From contig JBBCBC010000025.1 in the NCBI GenBank assembly GCA_037126765.1, positions 11,439,639-11,503,638 on the forward strand: a stretch of 64,000 nucleotides of DNA, read 5' to 3'. Below the pieces are notes generated by a model, which was given only the letters and a program-made list of their open reading frames with translations, was not told where the DNA came from and ran no database searches. Every line of letters begins with the position of its first letter. Within the stretch, counting starts at the first letter, position 1. This document shows, piece after piece, positions 47,389 to 59,410 of the stretch. Both the position numbers and the translations under genes were made by a program. The stretch is from Stenogyne calaminthoides. Lineage: Eukaryota > Streptophyta > Magnoliopsida > Lamiales > Lamiaceae.

Positions 47389-48897
47389 TGTTGGGAAATT
47401 TAGAGTTTTGATGAAAGTTCTAAAACACATGTAATAGGACCGGTCGGACCTATTCTTGTTGATGTTTTTATTACCGATTATAGAATACCGGTTGATAATT
47501 ATTGTATAGAACAAGCGATGTAGAAGATAGGTCACATATTGAGGGGAACCTCAATATGTATAGATCGTTCGAAGATCGAAGAAGAGCGGTGATATCAAAC
47601 GGCGGAGAAGGCAAGAGAAGGGAATGAGAAAGATCGGATCGATCTTATAAAGTCGGATATCTCAATTTGAAGTCATGAAGCTCAAATTCGAAGACATGAA
47701 GATCGGATGACTTCGGAAGATCGGACGGAAGACCTACATCGGTAGATTACGCTAGTTGAAACTAAGACAAGCGGCACCGGAAGACTCTATCGGTGAAGTG
47801 ATCGGTTTTTATTGATCGGTCATTCACCATTGCGATGTTTACCGCCAAATCATCGTCGATGATCGGAACAAGAAGAATGTCGACCTTGTTTGGTAGAACA
47901 ACGAAAAGTGCTTACGTTAACAATAAGGACAAGACCGCGTATGATCGGGCGTGGCGATTCTGAGTTTAGTCTTTGCTTTCTCTAGACTATAAAAGACACT
48001 ATTCACGCTTTTCGGCCATGCCGTTCTGAAAACGTCACATCAATCACGCAAGTCTGCCAAATATAGCACGAAATTCAAATTTCTCTCCAACGGCTCTTTG
48101 ATTTGAGTCTATAAATATGGGATTACACTTGAGTGAAGACACGAAACTATCAAAGCTCAAGCTTTCCTTACGAAGAACCACGAACACGAAGATTATTTTC
48201 TAAGTGTTCATCCCATAAGTTCTTAACACGAAATCTTTTCATCTAGGCGATGAGCTACTTAAAAACTAGAAAAGATTTCAAAGTTGGAACCTAAACAATC
48301 TTACCCAAACCCAAAGTTAGGTTAAGTTGTTTAGCAAGATTCAGAACTAGGGTTTCTAGTTAGGATTTACAGGATCGGTTGAGTGAGAACTCTTTAAATA
48401 TCTGTTGGTGTCTTGTGTTGGACTAACACAAAAATCTAAATCGATTGGTTTAGTTGGTGCCCCACTTGTGATAGGGAAGAGTGGGCGTGGGGAATTTTTT
48501 TGTCCGAACCACTATAAATTTTGTGTGCTTTTACTGCTTTGATTAGCTGTTTTTACATGTCGCTTTAAACTATTAAAAGCTTTGCATACATATTCTAAGT
48601 TAAGATCATTTAGCACCAAGCTTACGATCGAGTCAAGTTGACACTTTAGTCAAGCGGTTGAAAAATGACTTTGGAATCGACTTATTAAAAGCCCGGTTTT
48701 TTCACGGGTAAAACTTAGCTTCCGCTGTCGGTTAAAAGCGATAGATCTGCGGCCCGATCGCCATCGGCGATTAGTAAGTTAGATATCGATCCAAAAGCTG
48801 ATTCACTTACACTACGATCGGGCTAAGCGCCATCACACGATCTGCTTGCAAAAAGTTTTTAAAGTCTATTCACCCCTCCCTCAGACTTACGCCCTCA
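47389..48897 (+). mobile_element. 3' LTR of Copia element E3 (LTR family 1), 1509 bp
   Basis: It starts TGTTGGGAAATTTAGAG directly after CATCAAAAAAAGAAAT (polypurine tract) and ends CGCCCTCA. It shares family 1 blocks with 28011-29652 and with the fragment at 62235-62402: AGATAGGTCACATATTGAGG, TTGGTTTAGTTGGTGCC and AAGTCTATTCACC. The CpG-rich part at 47570-47830 holds GATCGGATGA-like repeats. No clear target duplication: the E3 5' end is missing and about 20 unrelated bases follow before the Gypsy LTR resumes. Confidence 0.85.
48506..48520 (+). promoter_or_regulatory. Conserved LTR box GAACCACTATAAATT
   Basis: GAACCACTATAA or a close variant follows a GTGGACGTAGGAGCTTG-like block in these Copia LTRs: 48506 (family 1), 37071 and 63809 (family 2), 36553 (family 3), with a diverged copy on the minus strand near 28370. 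Position and TATA content suggest a core promoter or RNA start region. Function is inferred. Confidence 0.5.
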
Positions 48898-48917
48898 TAA
48901 AACCCGTTCGGGACCTC

Positions 48918-49833
48918 TGATTATAAAATTGTATGGATTGATTACCTTGATAGATGTTATTGGATATGATGGATGAAGCTCCTCCTTTATGTTGGAAGGA
49001 TATTTCCTTACTTGCTTGAAGATGATGGTGGCGATGGATTTGGAGAAAGAAATGAATTTTGGGAGAGTTGGGTTTTAGATTTTTGCGCGGGGCTTCGCCT
49101 TGATCAAGTGTTGTGTAAATTATGAAGGGGAGATGCTTATTTATAGGGGAATGAGAGGAGAGGCATGGTGAAATGGTGATGAAATGAAAGTGTTTTTTGG
49201 TGTAAATTTCATTTTGATGAATAGTAACCCAGTGGTGGCGGAGTATGGACCACGTGTCATTAATTGGCAAAAAAACGAATGCCATAGGATATTTATTCAA
49301 TCGCGATATTTATTCAATTAGTATTATCCGTATTCTAGATTCACAATTTAGTTAATTAAAAATCACGGTTTCATTAGAAATAATTTTTAGAACTTTTAGC
49401 GATTAAATTGTCACGTTTTGAAAGCGAAAATTATTTATTTAATTATTTAATTAAAAATCATTTTTCTTAAATTTCTCAATAATTTTAATTTAGTTAGATG
49501 AAGTAGATTTTCCATAAATAAGTATTTATTATTAGTTAGATTCCCATTTTTTTATATCGAAAATCCTAATTCCTTGAAATATTAATTTTTCTTTCTTTAA
49601 ATTGAAATTAAATATTATTATTAAATATTTTATGACCAAACCTTCATTAAGTATTTTATTCTGATTTTAGGAGTGCTCCTCCGGTTCGAAAGTGCTCGTC
49701 GTTCACTGAAAAAATCAAAACCTTTGCAAACATATCGCTCTAAAATCATTGAATAATCTTTAAATCAAATATTCATTTTATTAAACTCATTTCTTTTATT
49801 ATTCTTATTAAAAAATTGGGACGAGGTATTACA
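48918..49833 (-). mobile_element. Gypsy (Tekay-like) LTR, 5'-side piece of the left copy
   Basis: On the minus strand it starts TGTAATACCTCGTCCC at 49833, a typical chromovirus LTR start. It aligns with 56657-57594. Its left 310-340 bases (48918-49228) repeat sequence already present at 40258-40604. The two pieces around E3 therefore overlap instead of meeting at a clean insertion point. Confidence 0.88.
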
Positions 49834-49850
49834 TCCCTACCCCCTTAAAA
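49834..49850 (-). other. Polypurine tract of the Gypsy element
   Basis: The minus strand reads TTTTAAGGGGGTAGGGA immediately before the LTR start TGTAATAC. This is the plus-strand primer of chromoviruses and marks the left LTR as the 3' LTR. Confidence 0.8.
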
Positions 49851-51076
49851 GAATTTAGATCCCCGAAATTTGAACACTCCTTTTTCTTAGTCATGGCGGG
49901 TATTTCCCTAAGATCATTTCAATTTTCCAAAATAATTCCAACTTATTTTCCATGTCTACAAAACCCAAAATATTCTCGATTCCTATAATCATGAAGCGTC
50001 CTTCCTAAGTTTGTCATGTGCACTTCCTTGAAAGTAAAGTCACATCTTAATTCTAAGTTTCTAAAACTGGTCCAAGCTACCTCTATATTTATTTCATAAA
50101 TCTAAAAGTATGAAACACTTAATGTACTAAGTGATAGTTAGGTTGGTAAAAAAGCTAAATGATAAGTTTATTCTCCATCCTAAGCGAAAAAAGTCAGTGG
50201 ATTTACGTGGTGAGACTTCATCTTGTCTCTCTCCTCATAGTGAATCGATCTCTTCCTCTCTTCTTCAAAATGATTCCCACTAATCTCATGTCGAGTTCTA
50301 GTTAGAGAATCTTCGATATCAACTTCGTCTTAACCATTAAGCAATCTTCTTTTCTTTCCATAAGGTGCTTCAATTCGGTGTCGTCTGTATCATACTTTGG
50401 CAGCTTGTATTGTAGGTGAATTCCACGAGTTGAAAGCGAGTTCCTCAAATCATGAGTTAGCTATTTTGTTGGTATGACTTTGACCATTGTGATGCATCTG
50501 AAAAATCTTTTTCGATGTTATGCGACATCACATCCTTCTGGTTTGGCTGCATTGTTGGCATATCCTCCTCCACTCAAAAATTTCATCCCCAAAATTCACT
50601 TATACTAAACCCTTTGGTTTTAAGCGAAATTTGGTCAGCGTAAGCGGAAAAGTTAAGTTCTATTTCTAAATCGTTCGACTATACTTCTAAATGTTCTTTC
50701 CGGTCTTAAAATCTAATGGCATTTCTAAGAGAAAGTAACTATGTCAATACTCGTCTTCCTATACTTATACTTATGTGCCAAAACTAGCTCATCTTAAATT
50801 TATTTAGGGTCTTGACTTAAGAACACAACATTTGGTATTTGTTAGGTTGTCCATCAATTAAAGCTTAAGCTAATTCTTCTTGATTTTGGATTCTCATTGT
50901 ATTTTGGCGTAGTATTCACTTTTAGAATATGTCCTTCAATACTTCATATTCCGGACTCCTCGAACTTTTAAACCAAGAGAGTGGGATGCTCATGTATCAA
51001 GCAATACATGCATAGGTATTTCAAGCACAGGCAATGTACCTGCTAGGCTTTCATGTTGCTTGGGTGGTTCCTGATA
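49851..51076 (-). mobile_element. Gypsy internal region downstream of gag, no pol recognised
   Basis: Sequence between gag and the polypurine tract, about 1.2 kb. It is far too short for protease, RT, RNase H, integrase and chromodomain, and I recognise none of them. The element is pol-deleted or a non-autonomous derivative. Confidence 0.5.
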
Positions 51077-52642
51077 CTAGTATAAAATTGATTCTTCACC
51101 CTCCTTTCCATCTCCGAAGATATCATTTTCATAGGCTCGTCCTTGCTGGCCTTGATAGGACAGACCTCTTCTCGATGGTCCAAGTAGGTGGTTGTTACGT
51201 GCAGGAAGTTGTCGAGATTGAAAGTTGCCCAATTGATACTGATTGGTTCCCATTGGTTGATGATTAAGATTGCTCATCATTGGGTGTCGAACATTCGGCG
51301 ACATGGGCATTCAGTGGTTCTATGCCCCATTTTATGACAACAATAACAAATTCCGGTTCCACGGAGGCATACTCCCTAGTGTCTCTTTCTGCACTTGTGG
51401 AAAATTGGCATGGTTCCCAAGGCCTTGAAGTTGCTTCCTCTTGGTGTTGGATTAGGATTTCTCTTGAAGTTTGACTGCCAATTGCGGTTGGCAGACACAG
51501 TTGTCGGAGCTTGTTCAAATTATAATCCCAAACCAATCGAGATAGTTTGAGATAGTTGGTGGTTGATCAAAAATCTCATTGCGGTTTTAGCGAGCGTAGT
51601 TGTAAGAGTGTGTTTAAACTCCAACACAAACCAAACAAGTCAATCGATTGCTTTCAATTTAAACCTCATCGTAAGTTGCGGTTTAGGTCCTTCTATGATC
51701 TCTTTGACCTTCGGCCTCAATCCTTGTTCAAATCTTCTTGCTTTTTTGGCATCAATCTCCATCTGCTCCATTTCCTCGAGCATTGTTTTATGTTTAGCCT
51801 TTCCTCGTTCTCTTTGAAGTTGAGTATTTTCTCCAATTAGCCAAGTTGGACGGTTATCCTTTCTTGGTGGTGGCTCACCAATATGCTTTCCATCGGTTGT
51901 CCTCAATGTTTGATTCGGGGCAATCAATTATTTAAATGACCAGGTTTTGCGGCATTTGTAACATATTTTTTCCTCTTGAGCATATCCTCCATGCCTTTTT
52001 TGCCTTTTGAGGACATGATCGTATGATCCGTCAGTCTGTGTAAGCGTAGCTAGTTGTTTAGCAAGCTTCTTTGGTTTGTCCTCCCAATCGATGTCCTCGA
52101 TGGAGTAGCATACATAGACAAGTAATTGAAATAACGTTCGCACTCCATCATAGTGAATACTTCTTGGCGAGGTTGGCGGTTTCCAAATCCTCGGCGGATG
52201 TATAGCGTTTGAGGAAATGCGTGCCAACATAGTTCCATTAAAAGTCGCTCCATACTCGGGATTGTACCTTTCTTTCTAAAATGCGGCTCATCTGAGTTCA
52301 ACCATTGAAATGCATCCTCTGTTAGTTGGGCCAGAACACAAAAGACTTTTTGTTTTTCGATCAAGTCCATGAGTCCAAAAATTAAACTCGATCTCGGTTT
52401 GTCCATTCTTTTCGTTTACTTCTGGCCCTTCATTTCCTCTAAATCAAGGTGGTTGTAGACTTTGAAATTCTTCGATGACTATCTGAAGTTCGAGGTCTTG
52501 GTTGAAGCATTGGTATTAGAGGTGATGGTACTAGTTCGACATTAGGATGTAAATCCTTGTTCAACCACGACCTTTTGGAGGTTCTTGGGCTTTTCTTATG
52601 AGGGTAGTCTCGTTCACGATGTGGTACCACTCTAATAGTCAA
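51077..52642 (-). pseudogene. gag: Gypsy gag with two zinc knuckles, frameshifted
   Basis: Minus-strand frames read in order: DKPRSSLIFGLMDLIEKQKV; FCVLAQLTEDAFQWLNSDEP (capsid region, compare A..WW); ERYFNYLSMYATPSRTSIGR; KKARRFEQGLRPKVKEIIEG, a hallmark of plant Gypsy gag; a first knuckle CYKCRKTG-H near 51915-51963 that needs a shift; and a second, intact CCHC knuckle CYCCHKMGHRTTEC at 51307-51348 in another frame. The end reads SYQGQQGRAY, resembling the gag-protease linker. At least four frame changes make it non-functional as written. Confidence 0.85.
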
Positions 52643-53670
52643 TGAGGGGTCGAAGAAGACTAAATATAGTTATAACATATAGGTATGAAAAAATTATAAA
52701 AAGCAACCCAATTATAAGTAATTAACACGGTACTAGCACAAGTTATACATTGGAATCGCGAGAACATTGGAACCTGCTTGTGCCCTTTAATGACACAATG
52801 TGGGATCAACAAGCTGTAAGTTTAGGAACCATTGATGGCATGTCAATAAAAGCAATAATTTGGGTAAAAATAGCGGATAAAATAAAACAAACTTACTTGA
52901 AATAAGTTTGTAGAATAATATATATAACCGTTTAAAACATGGGTGACCTCCATTTAAAATAACCAGATCCCAATAAGATAAAATAATAATACAAGCATCT
53001 AGTGCCTTCTAAACTATCTGATGATATAGGAATTTGTAGTTCATGTGAAGGGAGTCATTCTAGGTCCATCTTATATTCCACAATATATAGAGATCTAAAG
53101 GTTTAAAAGCTGAGAGTGTTAGGATGATATCATAAGTATCGTGAATGCATGTACAATATTTCCGTTACTTCCACTTGTACCATGAGGAAATGAATAAATC
53201 ATTCCATAACATTTCCTTTCATTTCATAAACATGTAACATTTCCTTTCATTTCATAAACATGTAACATTTCCTTTCATTTCATAAACATGTAACATTTCC
53301 TTTCATTTCATAAACATGTAATTATCAATGCATAGCTTATCATTTCTCACTTTAAGTAACTTAGTAAATTATGTAAGTCAATGTCCTTGAAACCTTTTTC
53401 AAATCATAATCTTACTTGAAAATCTTTAAAACATACACATACCTCGAGGTGCTTTTTGGGTATGGGCGGAGACACATTTTCCCTAAAGTAACTTAGTTCA
53501 AGTAGTTCATTCATTAGCATAATGTTTCTATTAAGCATTTTATACTCAACTTTTAAGAATTTCTAATTACTAGTATATTAATATATTAAGGCAAGTTCTT
53601 TTATAAAAACTTTTTATAAAAAGATTTTAATATGGAAAATTATATTTTAGATTTTGTCAGAAAGTTGAAC
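52643..53670 (-). mobile_element. 5' untranslated leader of the Gypsy element
   Basis: About 1 kb between the primer site and gag, without coding potential. It contains the 4 x 28 bp array. Confidence 0.6.
53209..53320. repeat. Perfect tandem array, 4 copies of a 28-bp unit
   Basis: The unit starts ACATTTCCTTTCATTTCATA and ends AACATGTA. Copies at 53209-53236, 53237-53264, 53265-53292 and 53293-53320 are identical. It lies in the Gypsy leader, between primer site and gag. Confidence 0.95.
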
Positions 53671-53687
53671 CTGGCTCTTTGATACCA
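53671..53687 (-). other. Primer binding site, tRNA-Met type (Gypsy)
   Basis: The minus strand reads TGGTATCAAAGAGCCAG, close to the initiator-tRNA-Met signal TGGTATCAGAGCC with a small insertion. It begins two bases after the LTR end CACA and confirms the right LTR as the 5' LTR. Confidence 0.75.
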
Positions 53688-53689
53688 CA

Positions 53690-56600
53690 TGTGTATTTGA
53701 ATCGAGAATCTTAGAAGGCTCTTGCACCTTCGACACTCTAAACTTCGGGTTAGCCACTTAGTGATTGTAAAATCTGAGCTTAAAATTTCTTTTTAAAATA
53801 TAACGACAAGCATAAGTATTACATTTTTTTCTTGTGGAAAGTATTAATGACAAATATAAGTTATGAAAAAGCAATGTGGGCCCGTTTATTAAAAACTAGA
53901 TCATGACATTATAATAAAATCAGTCGTTTAAAAGATAGCATATATTTTAATCATCGAGCAATCTTTAAAAGAGTTTGTTGCTCGGCATAAAAATAAATTC
54001 ACCAATCATAAAAGTAAAACATTTATTTAAAGAGTCATATCTATATATTATTATCATTAACCAAGGGAAACTCCGTGTCAATCACCTTTCTGACTCAGGC
54101 CCCTCTCAATCATATCACGAAAATATCAAAAAGCGTGGGGGGTGAGATAAAAATCTCGTGGGCAACTTGTACTGCTTTATTACTCATCTTGGTCACCGAA
54201 TATAATTATCTTAGTATTTTATTAAATATTTATTCATACTCTTTTGCGTAGATGATTTTTGGAGAATTGTACGGAGTCTTTGTATAGACTCGTTCATACC
54301 TTGGTTGCTTATGGTAATCTTATTAGTAGCTTAATTTCTTAACATCGATGATATTCATAAGATATCATCCATCATGATCATTCGATCATAAGCATTTCAT
54401 TTGGGACCTTTTGGTTGCTCCGACCACATGCAATCCCCTTGTAAACTTCCAACCTACATCGCATGATAATTATCATGTGGGACAACTTTAATAACGACTA
54501 CCACGTGCAATCCCTTTTACAACTTCCCACCTCCTTTCGTGAAATCGTTATCTTATGTATCTCGTAAGATACATAGCATATCATTCATAAGCATTATCCA
54601 CTTTATTTATTGTTTTCTTGTGTTCTTAGTTATAGATTTGTGTTTGTTTTAGTCGAGTTCAGAATACACCAACAATCACTGTAACATAAACCACTGCATA
54701 CAAATAATGTCACCCACCTTATTAACTTTTAAGAAAAGTTACAAACTTTGAAATCGGTTTGAGAGTTTGAGTGTGATGATGATCGTCAGAAACTTTGATT
54801 CGACGACACTTCCCTAGCACAATATTTTTATGTTCTCGTCATTAATTACTTTTTGATTGAAGTAAAATTATTAAATAAGTTTATCAAGGGCGTTAAACTC
54901 TATTCTTTAGATTTCCTTACACGTGAGCTTTTATCGAAAACTTTTACTTTAATCGGCTATTGGAGTTTATTAATGATGTCCCAAAATTATTACTTGCAAG
55001 AATAAAGCTTTAAGGTTCACTTTTCAGCTTGACACAGTTTTAGAAAACAAATTTGTAAAATTGTTTATATAGTACTAAAATTCATCAAATAATTCAAAGA
55101 AGCAGATAAGATCATGTAGTATTTGATTATATATTTTATAAAAAATATTCGTATGGAAAATAGTCGATAAATCAAAGTTAGGATGTTCTTGATTCACAAT
55201 ATAAACCATAAATTCATAACTCTTTATTTGCAAGTCCAAAACTCATAAATTTTGAGGATCATGTTTATGACTTGTTATAGTTTAGTACCACATTTTTATA
55301 TTTTCTACAAAAGGTCATGTATAACAAGTTAAACTAACGGAAAAAATCGACAATTTATTTACACACATATATATATTTTTTGGGTAAAAACTCAAATAAT
55401 CGATTTGATCAAATTTATAATTTTATTAACTTAGTTGTTATTTAGAAAAAATATAAATTATCATGTGTATAGTGTTTGGATAATTTTCATGATTAAAGAC
55501 ATGTGATTACTCAAAAAGTTCTAAAGGACTTTCAAATAAGTTGCATAAAAGGGAATATAAAACACATATGGTTTGTGGGAAAAGAAAGTCATCCAAATAA
55601 ATTATTATACCAACCATTAAGTTTTCCAAAAGTTCCTAATTTCAGTTATGACATTATTAGGGAAGTTGGTGTCCCAAATTTTGTGACTTTCTTCCATTTT
55701 ACAAATTTTGTTTCCGTTGATTAAGCTAATCGATCGAGGCGACACTTTAGGTCTTTTAAAGCTTATGTCTCTGAAGTTTCTTGGCATGAAAAATCGTTTG
55801 AAAATAACAAACGGAAGTTAGTTAAAAAGTTTCATGAAAGTCAGTGCACAGGACCATTTCTTGTTGAAAGCGAATTCCGTTTTTTCATTTCGTACGTCAC
55901 ATCTTTTTAAAAAATCATAATTACGAATCTACCCGATGAAAAATTACGAGATTTTATCTGAATCTGATGAATTTTAACTTGCCGCTAGTTTCATCTCAAA
56001 ATGATTTATAGAACTTCGAGATATGAATTTTTAAAGTTATTATTTAGGAAATTGAAATTAGCAGTTTTTTACGAAAATTTAAGTTTTGGCGACAATGTTT
56101 AATTGTAAAAAGCGAGCAAGCGTAATGACACCAAAATTGAGTACCGAGACTACGATCACATATTACACATATAAAGGAACCTGAGAGGTGTTTTAAAACA
56201 TAAATTTCTAGTACAACAGTACTTTCGTGGCGTGGCAAAAATCGAACAAAGCAGTTTTGGCGTTTAAACTTGACATATTTGAGTGTAAATTTAACGACAT
56301 AACGGTACAATTTTTGAAAACCAAAAATACGAGCATGAAGTATGTACTTCAAACAACACGTAGGAGTTCTAAACTAACAATTTCCAACACGTTTAAGCAC
56401 TCAACAATCTCACGAAAATCATACGAACCACGGGTTTTGAATTTTGTTAGGAGGTTACCTTTAATCGTTTCCCTCCTCTTGTTTTTTTATTAGGATCTTC
56501 AAGGAACCAGGTTTTTAGTAGCTTGAAGCTCCTTGGATACATATTAGATGATGGTTTCATGCTTGAATTCAAGAAAAAAATTGAAGAGTGAGAAAGAGGG

Positions 56601-57594
56601 ATGAAGCGGTGAGCTTCGTGGAGGCGAAGGAAGTGATTTCTTATCTTTTTCATGGATTATAAGAATTGTATGGATTGATTACCTTGATAGATGTTATTGG
56701 ATGATGGATGAAGCTCCTCCTTGCTCTTTGGAATCAAGAAATTGCTCGATCAAAATGAATGGTTGGAGGAAAATTTCCTTACTTGCTTGAAGATGATGGT
56801 GGCGATGGATTTGGAGAAAGAGTGAATTTTGGGAGACTTGGGTTTCGATTTTTGCGGGGCTTCGCCTTGATCAAGTGTTGTGTAAATTATGAAGGGGAGA
56901 TGCTTATTTATAGAGGAATGAGAGGAGAGCCGCTTTGGAATGGTGATGAAATGAAAGTGTTTTTGGTGTAAATTTCATTTTGATGAATAGTAACCCGGCG
57001 TGGTGGCGGAGTATGGACCACGTAATGGGCTAAATGGCAAAAAGCGAATGCCATAGGATATTTATTCAATCGCGATATTTGTTACAATTAGTATTATCCG
57101 TATTCTAGAGTCACAATTTCGTTAATTAAAAATCACGGTTTCGTTAAAAATAATTGTTTAGAACTTTTAACGATTAAATCGTCACGTTTTGAGACAAAAA
57201 TTATTTATTTAATTATTTAATTAAAAATCCCTTTTTCTTAAATTTCTCAATAATTTAATTTAGTTAGGCAAGTAGATTTTCCATAAATCGTATTTATTAT
57301 TAGTTAGATTCGATTTTTATATCGAAAATCCTAACTCCTTGAAATATTAAGTTTTCTTTCTTTAAATTGAAATTAAATATTATTATTAAATATTTTATGA
57401 CCAAACCTTCATTAAGTATTTTGTTACAGTGCTAGGAGTGCTCCCGGTTCGAAGTGCTCGTCCGTTCCCTGAAAAATCAAAACCTTTGCAAACATATACG
57501 CTCTAAAATCATTCGAATAATCTTTAAATCAATATTCATTTTATTAAACTCATTTGTTTTATTATTCTTATTAAAACTGAGACGGGATATTACA
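53690..57594 (-). mobile_element. Complete Gypsy (Tekay-like) LTR, 3905 bp, right copy
   Basis: On the minus strand it starts TGTAATATCCCGTCTC at 57594 and ends ...ACACA at 53690, next to the Met primer site. Length and the TGTAATA start fit Tekay/Del chromoviruses. It aligns with 37562-40604 plus 48918-49833. Small open frames inside (for example 56759-56971) are not genes. Confidence 0.85.
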
Positions 57595-57611
57595 TCCATA
57601 CCCCCTTAAAA
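57595..57611 (-). other. Second polypurine tract, outside the right Gypsy LTR
   Basis: The minus strand reads TTTTAAGGGGGTATGGA directly before the LTR start, matching 49834-49850. A 5' LTR should be flanked by host DNA, so this remnant implies a further internal region once lay to the right. Confidence 0.7.
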
Positions 57612-58035
57612 TTTTATTCATTTTGGTGTCAATGTGAAGAGTCAGTTTTGGTCCAAAAGACCCAAAAATGAAAAATAAAAATATACAAGATTAATACTGG
57701 ACACTACCTGATGGAGATAAAATTACATTGTAATTGTTTATCATTATTTATATTTATAGTTTTAGGGCTTTGCATAAGTTTTATTTAATTCTCAACGGTT
57801 AAGGCTAAAACGCTAGATTTGCTATTATATATAGGAGTCTCGGGATTATTGTAAAGGAGCTTTTGATTTTTGATATAAATGAGATTATTCTCTAAATAAG
57901 TTTTAACCTTGTCCATTGTATCATGTCTTCGAGATGCATCACTACCAAAGTTACCTAACAATTCTTGGTATTAAATTTATAAGGTCTTTTTTTTTTTTTT
58001 CCAATTATTCTTGTTAAATCAATTGGAAGTATACT
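57612..58035. repeat. AT-rich repeat shared with 62064-62234; holds an empty insertion site
   Basis: TTCATTTTGGTGTCAATG, AGACCCAAAAATGAAAAATA, TTAATACTGGACACTAC and CCAATTATTCTTGTTAAATC recur in order at 62069-62220. This copy carries about 250 extra bases after GGACACTAC. AATTGGAAGTATACTCTTTA at 58021 is continuous, whereas in the other copy an LTR follows ATAC. Confidence 0.75.
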
Positions 58036-59190
58036 CTTTAGGCATGTGTGCCTGATTCCTCGCCCTCTACAATGTCAACACTTACTAGTTACCAAGGACA
58101 GGCCGGCTAGGAATAGTATGTTCTACTTAGTGCTAGCTATATATATATGTCAAACTTGCAACAATTTTTTTGGCTGTATTCGTAAAATTGTGAAAACTGT
58201 TTCATTCAAATTAATATTTTCCGCCCTATTTGTTACAATTAATTACTACCAGTGGTGGGTTAGATAGGAATAAAATGTTCTATTTAATGCTATATATGTC
58301 AAACTTGCAATAGTCACACCCCCCCCCCCTCCCCCTCTCTTTGTCTGCGAATTGTGGAAAATGTAATATTCCTAACTTTTTTTTTTTTTTTTTTTCATAT
58401 TCGGAGTCATTAACTGTTATTAGGTGTTATATATTGATGTCACAATCGAGTTTTTGTGTACCGGAGCAAGCAATTGCTATTAATGAGAGGAGAGTTAGTC
58501 GTGTGACATTTATTTATTTTAGAGAGGAATTAATTTATCTATAAATTAATAATTTATTAATTTAAAGAGTTTTTTAGTACAATGTGATACATGTTTTGAA
58601 GTTTGGAGAGGTTAGAAGAAATTGTAGCAACCATCATTGACAATAATATGGAGGATGACAATGAGGATGATAGTACCGTTGGAACCCGATTCTACGAAGA
58701 AGGAAGCACTTATAACATCAAAATAAACTTCACAACTTTTTGGTGCAATTTGAGAATATAGCACTAGAACTATTGGATGGGATAAAAAAAAAAAATAGAG
58801 ATAAGCTCCAATTAATTTTGATTTTTTACCAAGAAGCAATAAACTATAGATCCTTGTCATAGTTATTTTTGTAATTTGAAGAAATTAGTAACTTATGATA
58901 TTAATGGGACCATTAATTTATATAGAGCTTTTAAAAAAAATTATATCTTATTTTCTTATCAAAATTGATCGATTTTTGAACTGGATTGAGTCAGGACCAG
59001 AGAAAATTATTATTTTAATGAGTTTATTAATATATAGAGTATTAATTTATAAATATTTTACTGTAATGCATTACATGTCATCACATATTATGTGAGATAT
59101 CATAATCAAAATGACCATCACATATTATTTAGGTTGAAAGGCAAAGCTCTATCTGTGATATCACCCTTTTTGCATATCTCGCGGCTAACC
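58036..59190. other. AT-rich intergenic sequence, no gene recognised
   Basis: It contains poly-C (58317-58329) and poly-T (58378-58395) runs. TAGGAATA-AATGTTCTA-TATATATGTCAAACTTGCAA-like text near 58110-58170 is repeated near 58264-58310, a diverged duplication of about 150 bp. No supported coding region. Confidence 0.45.
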
Positions 59191-59410
59191 CTAAAAAAAC
59201 AAAGGTTGACATCGATGGTGGGACAGACCCCACGCGATCTCGATTTTCTTTGGAGCCACCACCAATAGAAAAGTCTCGTGCGGGATGGCTATGACGATGT
59301 TTCCATTGATTGCAACATATGTGGATCCTTGGACGATATGGTTGGGAACTGGTGCGATTTGAAAGCCCAACTTTGTGGCTAGGGCGTGGGTGCTATACAT
59401 TTTTGCCATG
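59191..59410 (-). CDS. Unrecognised protein-like frame, possible gene fragment
   Basis: The minus strand from about 59406 reads MAKMYSTHALATKLGFQIAP, then VPNHIVQGSTYVAINGNIVI and AIPHETFLLVVAPKKIEIAW before a stop at 59191. The composition is more protein-like and GC-richer than its flanks. I do not recognise it. The flank repeats ACCTTAGAGT-like and TGGTACAAAG-like phrases (59425-59590), so it may belong to a repeat. Confidence 0.3.

Noticed and set aside
53209..53320. CRISPR-like array of 28-bp repeats
   Set aside because: The repeats are directly adjacent with no spacers.
56759..56971. Short gene on the plus strand
   Set aside because: The same sequence occurs in three Gypsy LTR copies (near 40390, 49010 and 56760); it is LTR sequence antisense to the element.
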